Source: RGIG4079 sp045596365
Lineage (GTDB): Bacteria > Bacteroidota > Bacteroidia > Bacteroidales > Muribaculaceae
Direction: 5' to 3'
Length of the DNA stretch: 64,000 nt
Assembly: GCA_045596365.1 (NCBI GenBank)
Contig: JAZOCE010000001.1
Location: 186,001-250,000 of the forward strand
Made by a program: the position numbers and the translations under genes. The notes under the pieces are model-generated. The model worked only from the letters and a program-made list of their open reading frames with translations, was not told the origin of the DNA and searched no databases. Of the stretch, positions 1-9,954 are shown in pieces; position 1 is the first letter of the stretch; the number at the start of each line of letters is the position of its first letter.

Positions 1-850
1 CAATGCGTCTATCGCGCAAGAATGGCCACCAACGACGCACATGCTCTGAACGAGTCATATCTATTTCTATAATCTTTTCTATTTCTGTATCAATAGGGGC
101 TTGGAACAAAAATTCACCTTGTGGTCCTGCAACAAAACTGCTTCCCCAAAATTTTATGCCATTAGTCATCGCCGATGGATCGGACTCATGACCAACTCGA
201 TTAACAGAAATTACCGGCAAGCCATTTGCAACAGCATGAGCACGTTGTATTGTAATCCATGCTTCACGTTGACGTGCTTGTTCTTCAACTGTGTCAGAAC
301 TCTCCCAACCAATGGCAGTAGGGTAGATGAGCAGTTCTGCTCCGCGCAATGCCATCAAGCGAGCCGCCTCGGGGTACCATTGATCCCAACATACCAATAC
401 TCCAAGCCGACCAACTGAAGTATCGATAGGCTCAAAGCCTAAATCTCCTGGTGTAAAATAGAACTTTTCATAATAGGCAGGATCATCCGGTATGTGCATC
501 TTACGATATTTGCCAGCAATAGATCCATCTTTTTCAAACACTACTGCGGTATTATGATACAATCCGGGTGCACGTCGTTCAAACAATGAGGTTACAACCA
601 CTACCCCTAATTCTTTTGCCAACGAGGCATAAGTATCAGTAACTACAGATGGAATTGGAATCGCAAGATTACATTCATCGGTTGATTCCACTTGACAGAA
701 ATATAGAGAGTCATGCAATTCTTGATTTACAATAAGTTGCGCACCATCTAATGCTAATTGTCTCATCTTTGCAATCAAGCGGCTACGATTGTCTTCTATC
801 GAAGAAGTGTTTTTTTGCTGTATAATTCCTACTTTTATTGTTCTATTCAT
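1..850 (-). CDS. aguB: N-carbamoylputrescine amidase, 3' end cut by window edge
   Basis: Nitrilase-superfamily amidohydrolase that would hydrolyse N-carbamoylputrescine to putrescine, the last step of the agmatine route. Reading down from ATG 848-850 the frame stays open to base 1, giving about 283 residues of a family usually near 290-300. The Glu-Lys-Cys triad is visible: Glu44 in NQELHDSLYF, Lys117 in GKYRKMHIPD and Cys154 in VLVCWDQWYPE. The start overlaps the aguA stop as ATGA (847-850), so the two are translationally coupled. The last few residues and the stop lie outside the window. The family is clear; the exact substrate rests on the pairing with agmatine deiminase. Confidence 0.9.
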   Translation of the reverse strand, partial: MNRTIKVGIIQQKNTSSIEDNRSRLIAKMRQLALDGAQLIVNQELHDSLYFCQVESTDECNLAIPIPSVVTDTYASLAKELGVVVVTSLFERRAPGLYHNTAVVFEKDGSIAGKYRKMHIPDDPAYYEKFYFTPGDLGFEPIDTSVGRLGVLVCWDQWYPEAARLMALRGAELLIYPTAIGWESSDTVEEQARQREAWITIQRAHAVANGLPVISVNRVGHESDPSAMTNGIKFWGSSFVAGPQGEFLFQAPIDTEIEKIIEIDMTRSEHVRRWWPFLRDRRI

Positions 851-1884
851 AAAGCTAATATTTCTTGGGGTAATTGCATGGTTACACAATGTAATGAGCC
901 ATGTTGTTTAATTAAAGCTCTACAATCTATTGCAACAATCTTATATCCGGGGAATGCTTTTTGTAATTGAGATATTGCAAGGTTATCGTTTTCAGGTTGA
1001 TTATATGAAGGCATCAATACCGTACTTTTCATAATAAGAAAGTTGGCATAAGTAGCAGGCAATCGCTCGCCATCTTCATCATATACAGCTTTAGGGAACG
1101 GCAGTTCAACAAGATTAAATGGAGTTTCATCCAAAGTAGTGAATTCTTTCAATTGTTGTTTCATCTTGCTTAATGCTGTGTAATGTTCATCTTTTTCATC
1201 ATTACAACCAACGTATACAATAGTATTATTAGGAGCAAGACGAGCAAGCGTATCAATATGGCTATCTGTGTCGTCGCCAGCTAAATATCCATAATCAAGC
1301 CATAAGATTTTTTTCATACCTAATTCTCGAGATAGATATGCCTCGACTTCAGATTTGGACATGTCTCCGTTTCGATTTAATGACAACAAGCACTCCGATG
1401 TTGTCAACATAAGCCCTTTGCCATCACTCTCTACAGAGCCACCTTCAAGCGTAAAGCCTAAATTATTTTTGTATTCCGCTTTTATTAATCCTGCTTTTAT
1501 AATCGCTTGAGAAATAAGATTGTCATAACATGAACTGAATTTCAGTCCCCATCCATTAAATTGAAAATCATGAATAACAAATTCGCCATCTTCAATTGTT
1601 GTTATTGGGCCAAAATCACGCGCCCATGTATCGTTTGTTGGAGTAGAATAATAGTATATTTTAGAATTATCCAAATGTGACAATTGACTTTTTGGAAGTT
1701 GTATATCAGGAGCTACTATTATGGCTTTTTCCTCTTTTATTATTTCAGTTACAAGATTTACAAAACACTCCGTAACCTCATCAAGCATATATTTCCAATC
1801 AGTATCATTATGAGGCCATGACAACAGAATTGCTCCTGTAGATTCCCACTCTGCCGGCAAACGATGTGAACAATCTTTATTCAT
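847..1884 (-). CDS. aguA: Agmatine deiminase
   Basis: Peptidyl-arginine-deiminase-family enzyme converting agmatine to N-carbamoylputrescine plus ammonia in the cytosol. The 345 residues are full length. The family motifs WARDFGPI (about residues 86-93) and LEGGSVESDG are present, with a C-terminal HCVTMQ carrying the catalytic Cys near residue 333. The start ATG lies 11 bp after the upstream small gene, and the stop overlaps the aguB start, so the three genes look like one minus-strand operon for putrescine synthesis from arginine-derived agmatine. No arginine decarboxylase is in the window. A plain peptidylarginine deiminase role is unlikely given the length and the aguB neighbour. Confidence 0.93.
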   Translation of the reverse strand: MNKDCSHRLPAEWESTGAILLSWPHNDTDWKYMLDEVTECFVNLVTEIIKEEKAIIVAPDIQLPKSQLSHLDNSKIYYYSTPTNDTWARDFGPITTIEDGEFVIHDFQFNGWGLKFSSCYDNLISQAIIKAGLIKAEYKNNLGFTLEGGSVESDGKGLMLTTSECLLSLNRNGDMSKSEVEAYLSRELGMKKILWLDYGYLAGDDTDSHIDTLARLAPNNTIVYVGCNDEKDEHYTALSKMKQQLKEFTTLDETPFNLVELPFPKAVYDEDGERLPATYANFLIMKSTVLMPSYNQPENDNLAISQLQKAFPGYKIVAIDCRALIKQHGSLHCVTMQLPQEILAL

Positions 1885-1895
1885 TTTTTCAATTA

Positions 1896-2129
1896 TTATT
1901 CATCAAAATCTTTCAAAGAGTCCCACACTGAATTTTGCGAATCCATATATTCTTCACAATAATCAAGAAAACCTCTTTTTTCACTACTTCCGACAGCATG
2001 ACACCACTCGCTATATTCTTCTTGCAATTCTTCATCTTCATGCAATAGCTTTTTAAATTCAGCCTCAGCAATGTCAATACTGCCATATTGTTGTAGGAGA
2101 GAATTAAATAATTGTGTTATATCATTCAT
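1896..2129 (-). CDS. Small acidic hypothetical protein
   Basis: 77 residues, rich in Glu and Asp, predicted mostly helical, with no signal peptide or membrane segment. It contains HEDEELQEEYSEWCHAVG and a C-terminal acidic tail. I cannot assign a function. It sits directly upstream of aguA (11-bp gap, same strand) and is probably the first gene of that operon. Its length, normal codon use and tight spacing argue for a real gene. A role tied to agmatine metabolism would be guilt by association only. Confidence 0.7.
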   Translation of the reverse strand: MNDITQLFNSLLQQYGSIDIAEAEFKKLLHEDEELQEEYSEWCHAVGSSEKRGFLDYCEEYMDSQNSVWDSLKDFDE

Positions 2130-2284
2130 GCTATTATAATTTAAATAGTTGATTTTACTTCAAATATAATAAACGCAATATAAATGAGCAAATATTTAGC
2201 ATTTTATTAGAATTTAAATCCTATATTTATAATCATAATAATTACAGCATTGACACTTTTGCATTTATTAACGATATAGTTCTT

Positions 2285-2314
2285 TATCTTTGCTCATACC
2301 CGCCTTTACCTTTG
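2285..2314 (+). promoter_or_regulatory. Bacteroidota-type promoter boxes (two candidate -7 elements)
   Basis: Two TAnnTTTG boxes, TATCTTTG at 2285-2292 and TACCTTTG at 2307-2314, precede the small gene starting at 2338. A TTTTG at 2257-2261 could be the -33 element, though its 23-bp gap to the first box is longer than the usual 19-21. The TTG at 2290, which would open a longer reading frame, lies inside the first box, which argues for the ATG at 2338. Confidence 0.45.
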
Positions 2315-2337
2315 TATTAAATCAAAACAGATTATCT

Positions 2338-2559
2338 ATGGAACCAATTCTTATCACTCCACACGTTATTAATACCATAAAATCACTTCCTCTTGATGAA
2401 CAAACAGCGATAACCGGAGCATTAGTTGAAGAGTTTATTCTTTATAGTCATTCAAAAAAATCTCTATCACCTGTACAAGAAATGCTTTTCTCTATAATAA
2501 AATTTTACATCAAACAAGATTCTTCAAAATTCATAACTTCTCAATGTATCCATAAATAA
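2338..2559 (+). CDS. Small hypothetical protein
   Basis: 73 residues from ATG 2338 (MEPILITPHVINTIKS). The frame stays open upstream to a TTG at 2290, but that lies in the promoter. The protein looks all-helical and cytosolic, with a hydrophobic stretch around VQEMLFSIIKFYIKQD. No domain recognised; short proteins with a similar ALVEEF...LSPVQEMLF pattern seem familiar from Bacteroidales, but I cannot name a family. It is a single-gene unit between its own promoter and the bidirectional terminator at 2585-2615. Confidence 0.6.
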   Translation: MEPILITPHVINTIKSLPLDEQTAITGALVEEFILYSHSKKSLSPVQEMLFSIIKFYIKQDSSKFITSQCIHK

Positions 2560-2584
2560 CTTTATCTTTTTTTTGAAAAACACA

Positions 2585-2615
2585 AAGAGGTTGCAAATGT
2601 TTTTTGCAACCTCTT
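2585..2615. terminator. Bidirectional intrinsic terminator
   Basis: A 13-bp perfect inverted repeat (AAGAGGTTGCAAA at 2585-2597, complement at 2603-2615) lies between two convergent genes, the small gene ending 2559 and htpG ending 2636. T-rich sequence follows on the plus side and A-rich sequence precedes it, so it can serve both strands. Confidence 0.85.
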
Positions 2616-2635
2616 ATTTTCATTAAAGTAATCCA

Positions 2636-4657
2636 TTATAGTAGATCCACCGATCTTTTAATGAATGAGCTTAAGGCTTCTCCTTTTAATAAGCCATTAC
2701 CTAACAACGCCAAGTCAATCAATTGTTTAACAACGGCTTGTTTTGATGCATATTCAGCAATTAAACCCTCTTGTTTGCTACGCAACTCTGATACCTCAGT
2801 TTCTAATTGTTTAAGTTCATCTGTTTCCTTATTATCTTTTCTCAATTCAGAAATTTGATTGTTTTTAGCTGAAATCTCTTCAAAAATAGGAGACACCTCA
2901 CTTGCGATATTTTCATCAGCATCGCTCATAACTTTAGCAACCAAAGGATGGTTGGTATTAATAATCAGGCTATAGCTATCAGGAAGTTCACTATAAAAAC
3001 TCATTCCGGGTTGCATAGCAGCCATCTCTTTCATGCGACGCATATATTCACCTTGAATAATAACCAATGGCGCGTCTGTTTCACCCATTGCTTCAAATGA
3101 TACCACAAATTCGCATTTTTCAATAGCAGGAATTTGCGAGCGAAATTCAGTGATTAGTATCTCTCTTTGCAATTGTGTCAATGAGACCTCTTTCTTGGAG
3201 TCTTTCTTTATAAGATTACTTATAACATCGCTATCAACTCTGACAAATTGAGATTTTTCCAATTTACTTTCCAGTAATCCTATAAAATGACTATCCAATT
3301 GCCCATCCATCAACAATACGTCATATCCTTTTTCTTTTGCTGAATTGATATAATTATATTGAGCGATAGCATCTGTTGCATATAGATAAATTAAATTGCC
3401 GTCTTTATCTGTTTGTTCTGATTCTATAAGTGTTTTATATTCATCAATGGTAAAATGCTTACCATCAGTATTGCTTAACAACACAAATTTCATAGCAGAT
3501 TCGCAGAATTTTTGCTCTGTCAACATACCATATTCGATGAATATCTTTATATCATCCCATTTATTTTCATATTCAGTTCTGTCTGATTTAAAAATTTCTT
3601 CAAGGCGAGCAGAAACTTTTTTAGTTATATAAGTAGATATTTTCTTAACTGCCGCATCACTTTGAAGGTAAGAACGTGATACATTCAATGGTATATCAGG
3701 AGAATCAATAACACCTTGCAACAACATCAAAAACTCCGGAACCACTCCTTCAACAGAGTCTGTAACAAAGACTTGATTACAATATAATTGAATGCGGTTT
3801 TTGTTTATTTCAAAGTTATTTTTAATTTTGGGAAAATACAAAATACCTGTCAACGTAAACGGATAATCAACATTTAGATGTATCCAGAATAATGGGTCCT
3901 CTTGACCTGGATATAGATCGTGATAGAAATTCAAATAATCTTCTTTGGTCAAATCAGCCGGTTTCTTCATCCAAGCCGGATCTGTCACATTGATAACTTT
4001 ATCCTTGTCAGTATCTACATATTTGCCATCTTTCCATTCTTGTTCTTTTCCTGAGATTACAGGGATAGGCAAGAATCGACAATATTTCTTCAACAAGCCA
4101 TCAATTCTTGATTGTTCAAGAAAATCTTTATTTTCATCATCAATATACAATACAATATCTGTTCCGCGATTAGCTTTATCACATTCTTCCATTGTATATT
4201 CAGGAGAGCCATCGCAAGACCATTTAACAGCTTTTGCACTCTCTTTATATGACAACGAGTATATTTCTACCTTCTTTGCAACCATAAATGCCGAGTAGAA
4301 CCCAAGCCCGAAGTGTCCAATGATGGAATTAGCACTATCTTTATATTTTGCTAAAAATTCTTCCGCTCCAGAAAAGGCAATTTGATTGATATATTTATCA
4401 ATATCATCACTTGTCATACCAATACCACAATCGCTTACCGTGAGGGTCCCTTTTTCCTTATTTATAGAAACTTTTACATTAAGTTCGCCAAGTTCGCCTT
4501 TAACTTCACCTACTGAAGCTAATGTCTTTAATTTCTGAGTTGCATCAATTGCGTTTGAAACTAATTCACGAAGGAAAATTTCATGATCACTATATAAGAA
4601 TTTTTTGATAACCGGAAAAATGTTTTCGGTGGTTACTCCAATTGTTCCTTTTTGCAT
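2636..4657 (-). CDS. htpG: Chaperone HtpG (Hsp90)
   Basis: Bacterial Hsp90, an ATP-dependent cytosolic homodimeric chaperone. The 673 residues fit the Bacteroidota form. The N-terminal GHKL ATPase shows FLRELVSNAIDA (about 28-39), DCGIGM (about 76) and GHFGLGFYSAF (about 115); a middle domain contains the SRSYLQSD segment, and a C-terminal dimerisation region follows. It starts 18 bp after the clpC stop on the same strand, so clpC-htpG form a protein-quality-control operon. No CIRCE-like inverted repeat is visible in the short spacer. Confidence 0.97.
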   Translation of the reverse strand: MQKGTIGVTTENIFPVIKKFLYSDHEIFLRELVSNAIDATQKLKTLASVGEVKGELGELNVKVSINKEKGTLTVSDCGIGMTSDDIDKYINQIAFSGAEEFLAKYKDSANSIIGHFGLGFYSAFMVAKKVEIYSLSYKESAKAVKWSCDGSPEYTMEECDKANRGTDIVLYIDDENKDFLEQSRIDGLLKKYCRFLPIPVISGKEQEWKDGKYVDTDKDKVINVTDPAWMKKPADLTKEDYLNFYHDLYPGQEDPLFWIHLNVDYPFTLTGILYFPKIKNNFEINKNRIQLYCNQVFVTDSVEGVVPEFLMLLQGVIDSPDIPLNVSRSYLQSDAAVKKISTYITKKVSARLEEIFKSDRTEYENKWDDIKIFIEYGMLTEQKFCESAMKFVLLSNTDGKHFTIDEYKTLIESEQTDKDGNLIYLYATDAIAQYNYINSAKEKGYDVLLMDGQLDSHFIGLLESKLEKSQFVRVDSDVISNLIKKDSKKEVSLTQLQREILITEFRSQIPAIEKCEFVVSFEAMGETDAPLVIIQGEYMRRMKEMAAMQPGMSFYSELPDSYSLIINTNHPLVAKVMSDADENIASEVSPIFEEISAKNNQISELRKDNKETDELKQLETEVSELRSKQEGLIAEYASKQAVVKQLIDLALLGNGLLKGEALSSFIKRSVDLL

Positions 4658-4675
4658 ATTTACAAATGGTTTAAA

Positions 4676-7177
4676 TTATTTTACTACAACGATTATATCA
4701 TCTTTATTCTCATTCACATTAACGTAGATTTCATTACCTTGATTTATTGTATTATCCAAAATCAATTCAGCAATACCATCTTCAAGATATTTTTGTATTG
4801 CACGTTTTAGAGGGCGAGCGCCATATTGGATATCATAACCTTTTTCTGCGATAAAATCTTTTGCTTCATCAGTTATCGACAGCTTATAGCCCAACTCTTC
4901 GACACGATTATAAAATCCTTTTAATTCTATATCAATAATTTTAAATATTGACTCTCGTTCAAGGTTGTCAAATACTACAATATCATCAATTCGATTTAAA
5001 AACTCTGGAGAGAATGTTTTGTTCAAAGCTTTCATTAATACTCCACGAGAATATTCTTTATCTATCGTTTTTGTACTAAATCCGACGCCACTACCAAAAT
5101 CTTTTAATTGACGAGTACCTATATTTGATGTCATAATTATTACAGAGTTCTTAAAGTCTATTTTACGACCTAAACTATCGGTCAATCGTCCCTCATCCAT
5201 AACTTGTAACAATAGATTGAATGTATCAGGATGTGCTTTCTCAATTTCATCTAACAGCACAACAGAGTAGGGGTGACGTCGTACTTTTTCTGTCAACTGT
5301 CCTCCTTCTTCGTATCCAACATATCCCGGAGGAGCACCAACAAGACGAGATACCGAGAATTTCTCCATAAATTCACTCATATCAACACGAATTAATGCGT
5401 CAGTAGAGTCAAACATATATTCAGCTAATTTTTTAGCCAAATGAGTTTTACCAACACCGGTAGGACCTAAGAACATAAATGTACCTATTGGCTTATTTGG
5501 ATCCTTTAAGCCAACTCTATTGCGTTGAATGGCTTTAACAATTTTAGAGATAGCATCATCTTGTCCAACGACTGCATTTTTCAACACATCGCCCATTTCT
5601 CTAAGGCGTTTACCTTCAGCTTGAGCTATTCTTTGAACAGGGACCCCTGTCATCATTGCTATTACTTCTGCAACATTTCCTTCATCAACAACTTCGCGCT
5701 GCATAACTAATTGTTCTTCCCAACGCTTATGAGCTAAAGACAATTCTTGCTTCAGAACTTGCTCTTTATCACGATAAGATGCAGCCACCTCAAAATCCTG
5801 AGAATGTGCGGCTTCTAATTTCTTCAAATTAGCACCTTCTATTTGTTTTTCGATCTCTTCTATCTCTTTTGGAACAGTCAAATTCATTATGTGCATGCGT
5901 GATCCTGCCTCATCCATTGCATCAATGGCCTTGTCTGGGAATGTTCTATCACTCACATATCGTTCTGTTAAATATACACAAGCTTCAAGAGCTTCTTGTG
6001 TATATGTTACATTATGATGAACTTCATATTTATCCTTAATGTTTACAAGAATTTCGAGCGTTTCTTCAGGAGTGGTGGGTTCAACCATCACTTTTTGGAA
6101 ACGGCGTTCCAATGCTCCATCTTTCTCAATATTTTTTCTATATTCATCAAGTGTCGTTGCACCAATACATTGCAATTCACCACGTGCCAATACTGGCTTT
6201 AACAAATTAGCTGCATCCATCGAACCTGAGGCATTTCCGGCACCGACAATAGTATGCAACTCATCAATAAACAATATTATATCTTTATTCTTTGATAACT
6301 CATCTATTATCGCTTTTATTCGCTCTTCAAACTGACCTCTAAATTTTGTTCCTGCTACAATTGATGCCATATCCAAAGAAACGATGCGCTTATCAAATAG
6401 TATTCTTGGCACATTTCTTTGTATAATTCTCAAAGCTAAGCCTTCTACTATTGCAGATTTACCTACACCTGGCTCACCAATTAAAACAGGATTGTTTTTC
6501 TTCCTTCTACTTAGGATTTGCGCCAAGCGTTCAATCTCCTTATCTCGACCTATAACAGCATCTAACTTATTTTCAATTGCAAATTTAGTCAAGTCAATAC
6601 CAAATTTATCTAATGCAGGCGTGTCGTTCCCTTTCTTCGCTGATTTTGTCGTTGTTGACGATTCTTTTTGCTCAAATTCCATTACATCTTCTTCGTCATC
6701 TGTAAATTCTGCCCCGAATTTTGGTCTATCAGTAACATTCACTAACTGACGATATAAAATATCATAGGATATTCCTGCATTGAAAAAATTCTTCATATAT
6801 GACATATTTTGCACCTCCTTATTATGAAATAAGGACAATAATAAATGTTCAGTATCAACAATCGTTTTTTTCAGCATTCGAGCTTCTAATACACTCAATT
6901 TTATAATACGATTAGCTAAATCACCAATAGTAATATTTATATTCACATCAGTGGCATCAGTTTCTATACGCAACTCATCATCTAATGTGGAACGCAATTC
7001 ATCTATAGAGATCTCATTTATTGATTGTTTTATCATCTCGACCGCCTTACATTCTGGAACTGACAATAAAGCCAAGAGCAAGTGTTCTGGACCAATCACA
7101 TTGCTATTATGAGATTGCGCTTCTTTCTTGCTATTCTCAATTACCGTTTTTAATATATCTGAAAAATTTAAATCCAT
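4676..7177 (-). CDS. clpC: AAA+ Clp protease ATPase ClpC
   Basis: Hexameric unfoldase that feeds substrates to ClpP. Order of parts: paired Clp N repeats (about 1-145), an acidic linker rich in Asp, Glu, Ser and Thr (about 158-185), AAA1 with Walker A GEPGVGKS (234-241) and FIDELHT, a middle region with a UVR-like segment (AHSQDFEVAASYRDKEQ), AAA2 with GPTGVGKT, and a GVGF tripeptide region matching the ClpP-docking loop. The short middle domain with UVR and the VGF loop favour ClpC over ClpB. clpP and clpX are about 29 kb away in this window. gyrA diverges upstream across a 233-bp gap. Confidence 0.93.
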   Translation of the reverse strand: MDLNFSDILKTVIENSKKEAQSHNSNVIGPEHLLLALLSVPECKAVEMIKQSINEISIDELRSTLDDELRIETDATDVNINITIGDLANRIIKLSVLEARMLKKTIVDTEHLLLSLFHNKEVQNMSYMKNFFNAGISYDILYRQLVNVTDRPKFGAEFTDDEEDVMEFEQKESSTTTKSAKKGNDTPALDKFGIDLTKFAIENKLDAVIGRDKEIERLAQILSRRKKNNPVLIGEPGVGKSAIVEGLALRIIQRNVPRILFDKRIVSLDMASIVAGTKFRGQFEERIKAIIDELSKNKDIILFIDELHTIVGAGNASGSMDAANLLKPVLARGELQCIGATTLDEYRKNIEKDGALERRFQKVMVEPTTPEETLEILVNIKDKYEVHHNVTYTQEALEACVYLTERYVSDRTFPDKAIDAMDEAGSRMHIMNLTVPKEIEEIEKQIEGANLKKLEAAHSQDFEVAASYRDKEQVLKQELSLAHKRWEEQLVMQREVVDEGNVAEVIAMMTGVPVQRIAQAEGKRLREMGDVLKNAVVGQDDAISKIVKAIQRNRVGLKDPNKPIGTFMFLGPTGVGKTHLAKKLAEYMFDSTDALIRVDMSEFMEKFSVSRLVGAPPGYVGYEEGGQLTEKVRRHPYSVVLLDEIEKAHPDTFNLLLQVMDEGRLTDSLGRKIDFKNSVIIMTSNIGTRQLKDFGSGVGFSTKTIDKEYSRGVLMKALNKTFSPEFLNRIDDIVVFDNLERESIFKIIDIELKGFYNRVEELGYKLSITDEAKDFIAEKGYDIQYGARPLKRAIQKYLEDGIAELILDNTINQGNEIYVNVNENKDDIIVVVK

Positions 7178-7314
7178 TCTAAATACAATAATATGACTTG
7201 TTATTTTCCATACTGCAATTATTGTGCCAAAGTCTATTTAATACAGATTAATTATTATAATAAAAAAAAGCAAAAAGCGTTTCTTGAGAAATAGTATTTT
7301 ACGTATTTTTTTGC

Positions 7315-7322
7315 TATCTTTG
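7315..7322 (+). promoter_or_regulatory. gyrA -7 element
   Basis: TATCTTTG, the Bacteroidota housekeeping -7 consensus, lies 88 bp upstream of the gyrA ATG. The only TTG upstream (7284-7286) is 28 bp away, too far for a good -33 box, so only the -7 element is supported. Confidence 0.5.
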
Positions 7323-7410
7323 TATGATATTTAACATTCAAATAAATTGGGCAAAGAAATATTCTTTTCAACGCCCTGTAACAGATTATTAACTACGATA
7401 TTATAAAATC

Positions 7411-9912
7411 ATGTTAGAAGAAGATCGCATTTTAAAGATCAATATTGAGAACGAAATGAAATCGGCATATATCGACTATTCAATGTCGGTAATTGTGTCG
7501 CGAGCACTTCCTGATGTAAGAGATGGATTAAAACCGGTACATCGAAGAGTGCTTTTTGGGATGAATGAGATGGGCAACACCTCTGATCATCCACATAAAA
7601 AATCAGCAAACTGCGTAGGGGAAGTAATGGGTAAATATCACCCACATGGCGACTCCTCAATCTATGGAACAGTTGTTCGTCTTGCTCAACCATGGGCGCT
7701 AAGATACACACTTGTAGATGGACATGGCAACTTTGGATCTATCGATGGCGATGGTGCTGCGGCAATGCGATATACTGAGGTTAGATTAGACAAGATTGGA
7801 GAGGAGATGTTACAGGATATAGATTCCGATACTGTTGATTTCCAACCTAACTATGACAATTCTCGAAAGGAGCCTGTTGTTCTTCCAACGCGATTCCCGA
7901 ACCTGCTTGTAAATGGAGCTTCTGGTATCGCTGTAGGTATGGCAACTAATATGCCACCTCACAACCTTACGGAAGCAATCAATGCAACAATTGCATTAGT
8001 TGATAATCCTGATTTGACAATTCCGGAATTAATGCAATACATAAAAGCACCTGACTTCCCAACCGGAGGTACGATATATGGATATAATGGCGTAAAAGAA
8101 GCATTTGAAACAGGTCGCGGACGAATTGTTATACGTGCGAAAGCAGAGATAGAGACAAACGCCAATCACGAAGATATTATAGTCACAGAAATCCCATACA
8201 ATGTAAATAGAGCAGAATTAATCGAATACATTGCTAATCTTGTTAATGAAAAAAAGATTGACGGAATTGCAGACATAAATGACGAAAGTGACTATAAAGG
8301 CATGCGCATAGTTATCAGGCTCAAAAGCGATGCAAATGCAAATGTCGTTCTCAATAAACTTTACAAGATGACACAGATGCAAGCGTCATTCAGCGTAAAC
8401 AATGTTGCTCTTGTAAATGGGAGACCTAAAATCCTAAATCTTAAAGAATTAATACAAGCATTCATCGACCATCGCCATGATGTAGTAATTCGCAGAACTC
8501 AATTTGAGCTAAGAAAAGCCCAAGAAAAAGCTCATATTCTTGAAGGATTAATCATTGCCTCTCAAAATATTGACGAAGTTATCAGTATAATCCGTAGCTC
8601 AGCTACAACTGAAGAGGCTAAAGAGAGACTTAGTACGCGCTTTGAATTGTCAGATGCACAAACAACTGCAATCGTAGAAATGCGATTAAGACAACTAACA
8701 GGATTGGAACAAGACAAGTTGCATCAAGCTCATGAAGAGTTATTGAAATTGATTGCTCATTTAGAAGAAATCCTAAATAATGATGTTGTATGTCGCAATT
8801 TGATTAAAGAAGAACTTGCTGAAATAAGAGATAAATATGGCGATGAACGTCGTACAGACATAGACTATACTGCCGGAGATTTCAATGCTGAAGACTTTTA
8901 TGCTGATGATGAAATGATTATCACCATCTCTCACATGGGATACATCAAACGCACTCCATTATCTGAATTCCGTGCACAAAATCGTGGTGGAGTAGGAGTA
9001 AAAGGAAGTGATACAAGAGATGAAGATTTCATCGAACATATTTATCATGCAACAATGCATAATTATATGCTATTCTTCACTCAGAAAGGTCGCTGTTATT
9101 GGCTTAAAGTTTACGACATTCCAGAAGGAGCTAAGAATGCTAAAGGTCGTGCAATTCAAAACCTCCTTAATATTGAATCAGATGACACTGTCAATGCATT
9201 TATCAGAGTAAAAGGACTTGATGACAAAGATTTTGTAACTTCTCACAATTTGATATTCTGCACAAAGAATGGCATTATCAAAAAAACAAGTCTTGAAGCA
9301 TACTCTCGTCCAAGAGCAAATGGTGTAAACGCAATTATTATTCGTGAAGATGACCAGTTAATTCAAGTCGAATTAACTGATGGTAATTCAGAAATAATCC
9401 TTGCAAACCGCAACGGACGAGCTATTCGTTTCCACGAGAACAAAGTTCGCGAAATGGGACGTGTTTCAACTGGAGTAAGAGGCATGACATTAGATAACAA
9501 CAACGATTGTGTCGTTGGCATGATTTGTATAAATGAAAATTCAGAAAACAATGTAATGGTTATCTCAGAAAAAGGATACGGAAAACGTTCTTTGCTTGAA
9601 GACTATCGCATTACAAATCGCGGAGGAAAAGGAGTTAAAACAATAAATATCACCGACAAAACAGGACATCTTGTTGCTATTAAGAGCGTTACTAATGAAA
9701 ATGACCTTGTAATAATCAATAAATCAGGCATTACATTGAGACTTAACGTTGCAGATATTCGCGTAATGGGACGTGCAACTCAAGGCGTAAGGCTCATTAA
9801 TTTAGAAAAGCGCAATGACGATATCGCTTCGGTGTGTTGTGTTAATTCAGAACCAGAAAATGTTGTTGAAGAAAATCAAGAAAACGAAACAACAGAAGAA
9901 AACGACAACTAA
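7411..9912 (+). CDS. gyrA: DNA gyrase subunit A
   Basis: Type IIA topoisomerase subunit that cleaves and religates DNA, working with GyrB to introduce negative supercoils. 833 residues: winged-helix/tower cleavage core with catalytic Tyr121 in AAAMRYTEVRL, then a C-terminal beta-pinwheel. The repeats NRGGVGVKG, RANGVNA, VSTGVRGM and NRGGKGVK mark the blades, and the first acts as the GyrA box that separates it from ParC. In the quinolone-determining region, GDSSIYG (80-86), Ser82 aligns with E. coli Ser83 while Gly86 replaces Asp87. A Glu/Asn-rich tail ends the protein. The TPR gene follows after 42 bp. Confidence 0.97.
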   Translation: MLEEDRILKINIENEMKSAYIDYSMSVIVSRALPDVRDGLKPVHRRVLFGMNEMGNTSDHPHKKSANCVGEVMGKYHPHGDSSIYGTVVRLAQPWALRYTLVDGHGNFGSIDGDGAAAMRYTEVRLDKIGEEMLQDIDSDTVDFQPNYDNSRKEPVVLPTRFPNLLVNGASGIAVGMATNMPPHNLTEAINATIALVDNPDLTIPELMQYIKAPDFPTGGTIYGYNGVKEAFETGRGRIVIRAKAEIETNANHEDIIVTEIPYNVNRAELIEYIANLVNEKKIDGIADINDESDYKGMRIVIRLKSDANANVVLNKLYKMTQMQASFSVNNVALVNGRPKILNLKELIQAFIDHRHDVVIRRTQFELRKAQEKAHILEGLIIASQNIDEVISIIRSSATTEEAKERLSTRFELSDAQTTAIVEMRLRQLTGLEQDKLHQAHEELLKLIAHLEEILNNDVVCRNLIKEELAEIRDKYGDERRTDIDYTAGDFNAEDFYADDEMIITISHMGYIKRTPLSEFRAQNRGGVGVKGSDTRDEDFIEHIYHATMHNYMLFFTQKGRCYWLKVYDIPEGAKNAKGRAIQNLLNIESDDTVNAFIRVKGLDDKDFVTSHNLIFCTKNGIIKKTSLEAYSRPRANGVNAIIIREDDQLIQVELTDGNSEIILANRNGRAIRFHENKVREMGRVSTGVRGMTLDNNNDCVVGMICINENSENNVMVISEKGYGKRSLLEDYRITNRGGKGVKTINITDKTGHLVAIKSVTNENDLVIINKSGITLRLNVADIRVMGRATQGVRLINLEKRNDDIASVCCVNSEPENVVEENQENETTEENDN

Positions 9913-9954
9913 AAATTAAACAATGATAATTTTCTAACACAAACTATTAACGTT

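Noticed and set aside
2290..2337. Upstream extension of the 73-residue gene from TTG 2290
   Set aside because: The TTG is part of the TATCTTTG promoter box and the extra 16 residues have no support.
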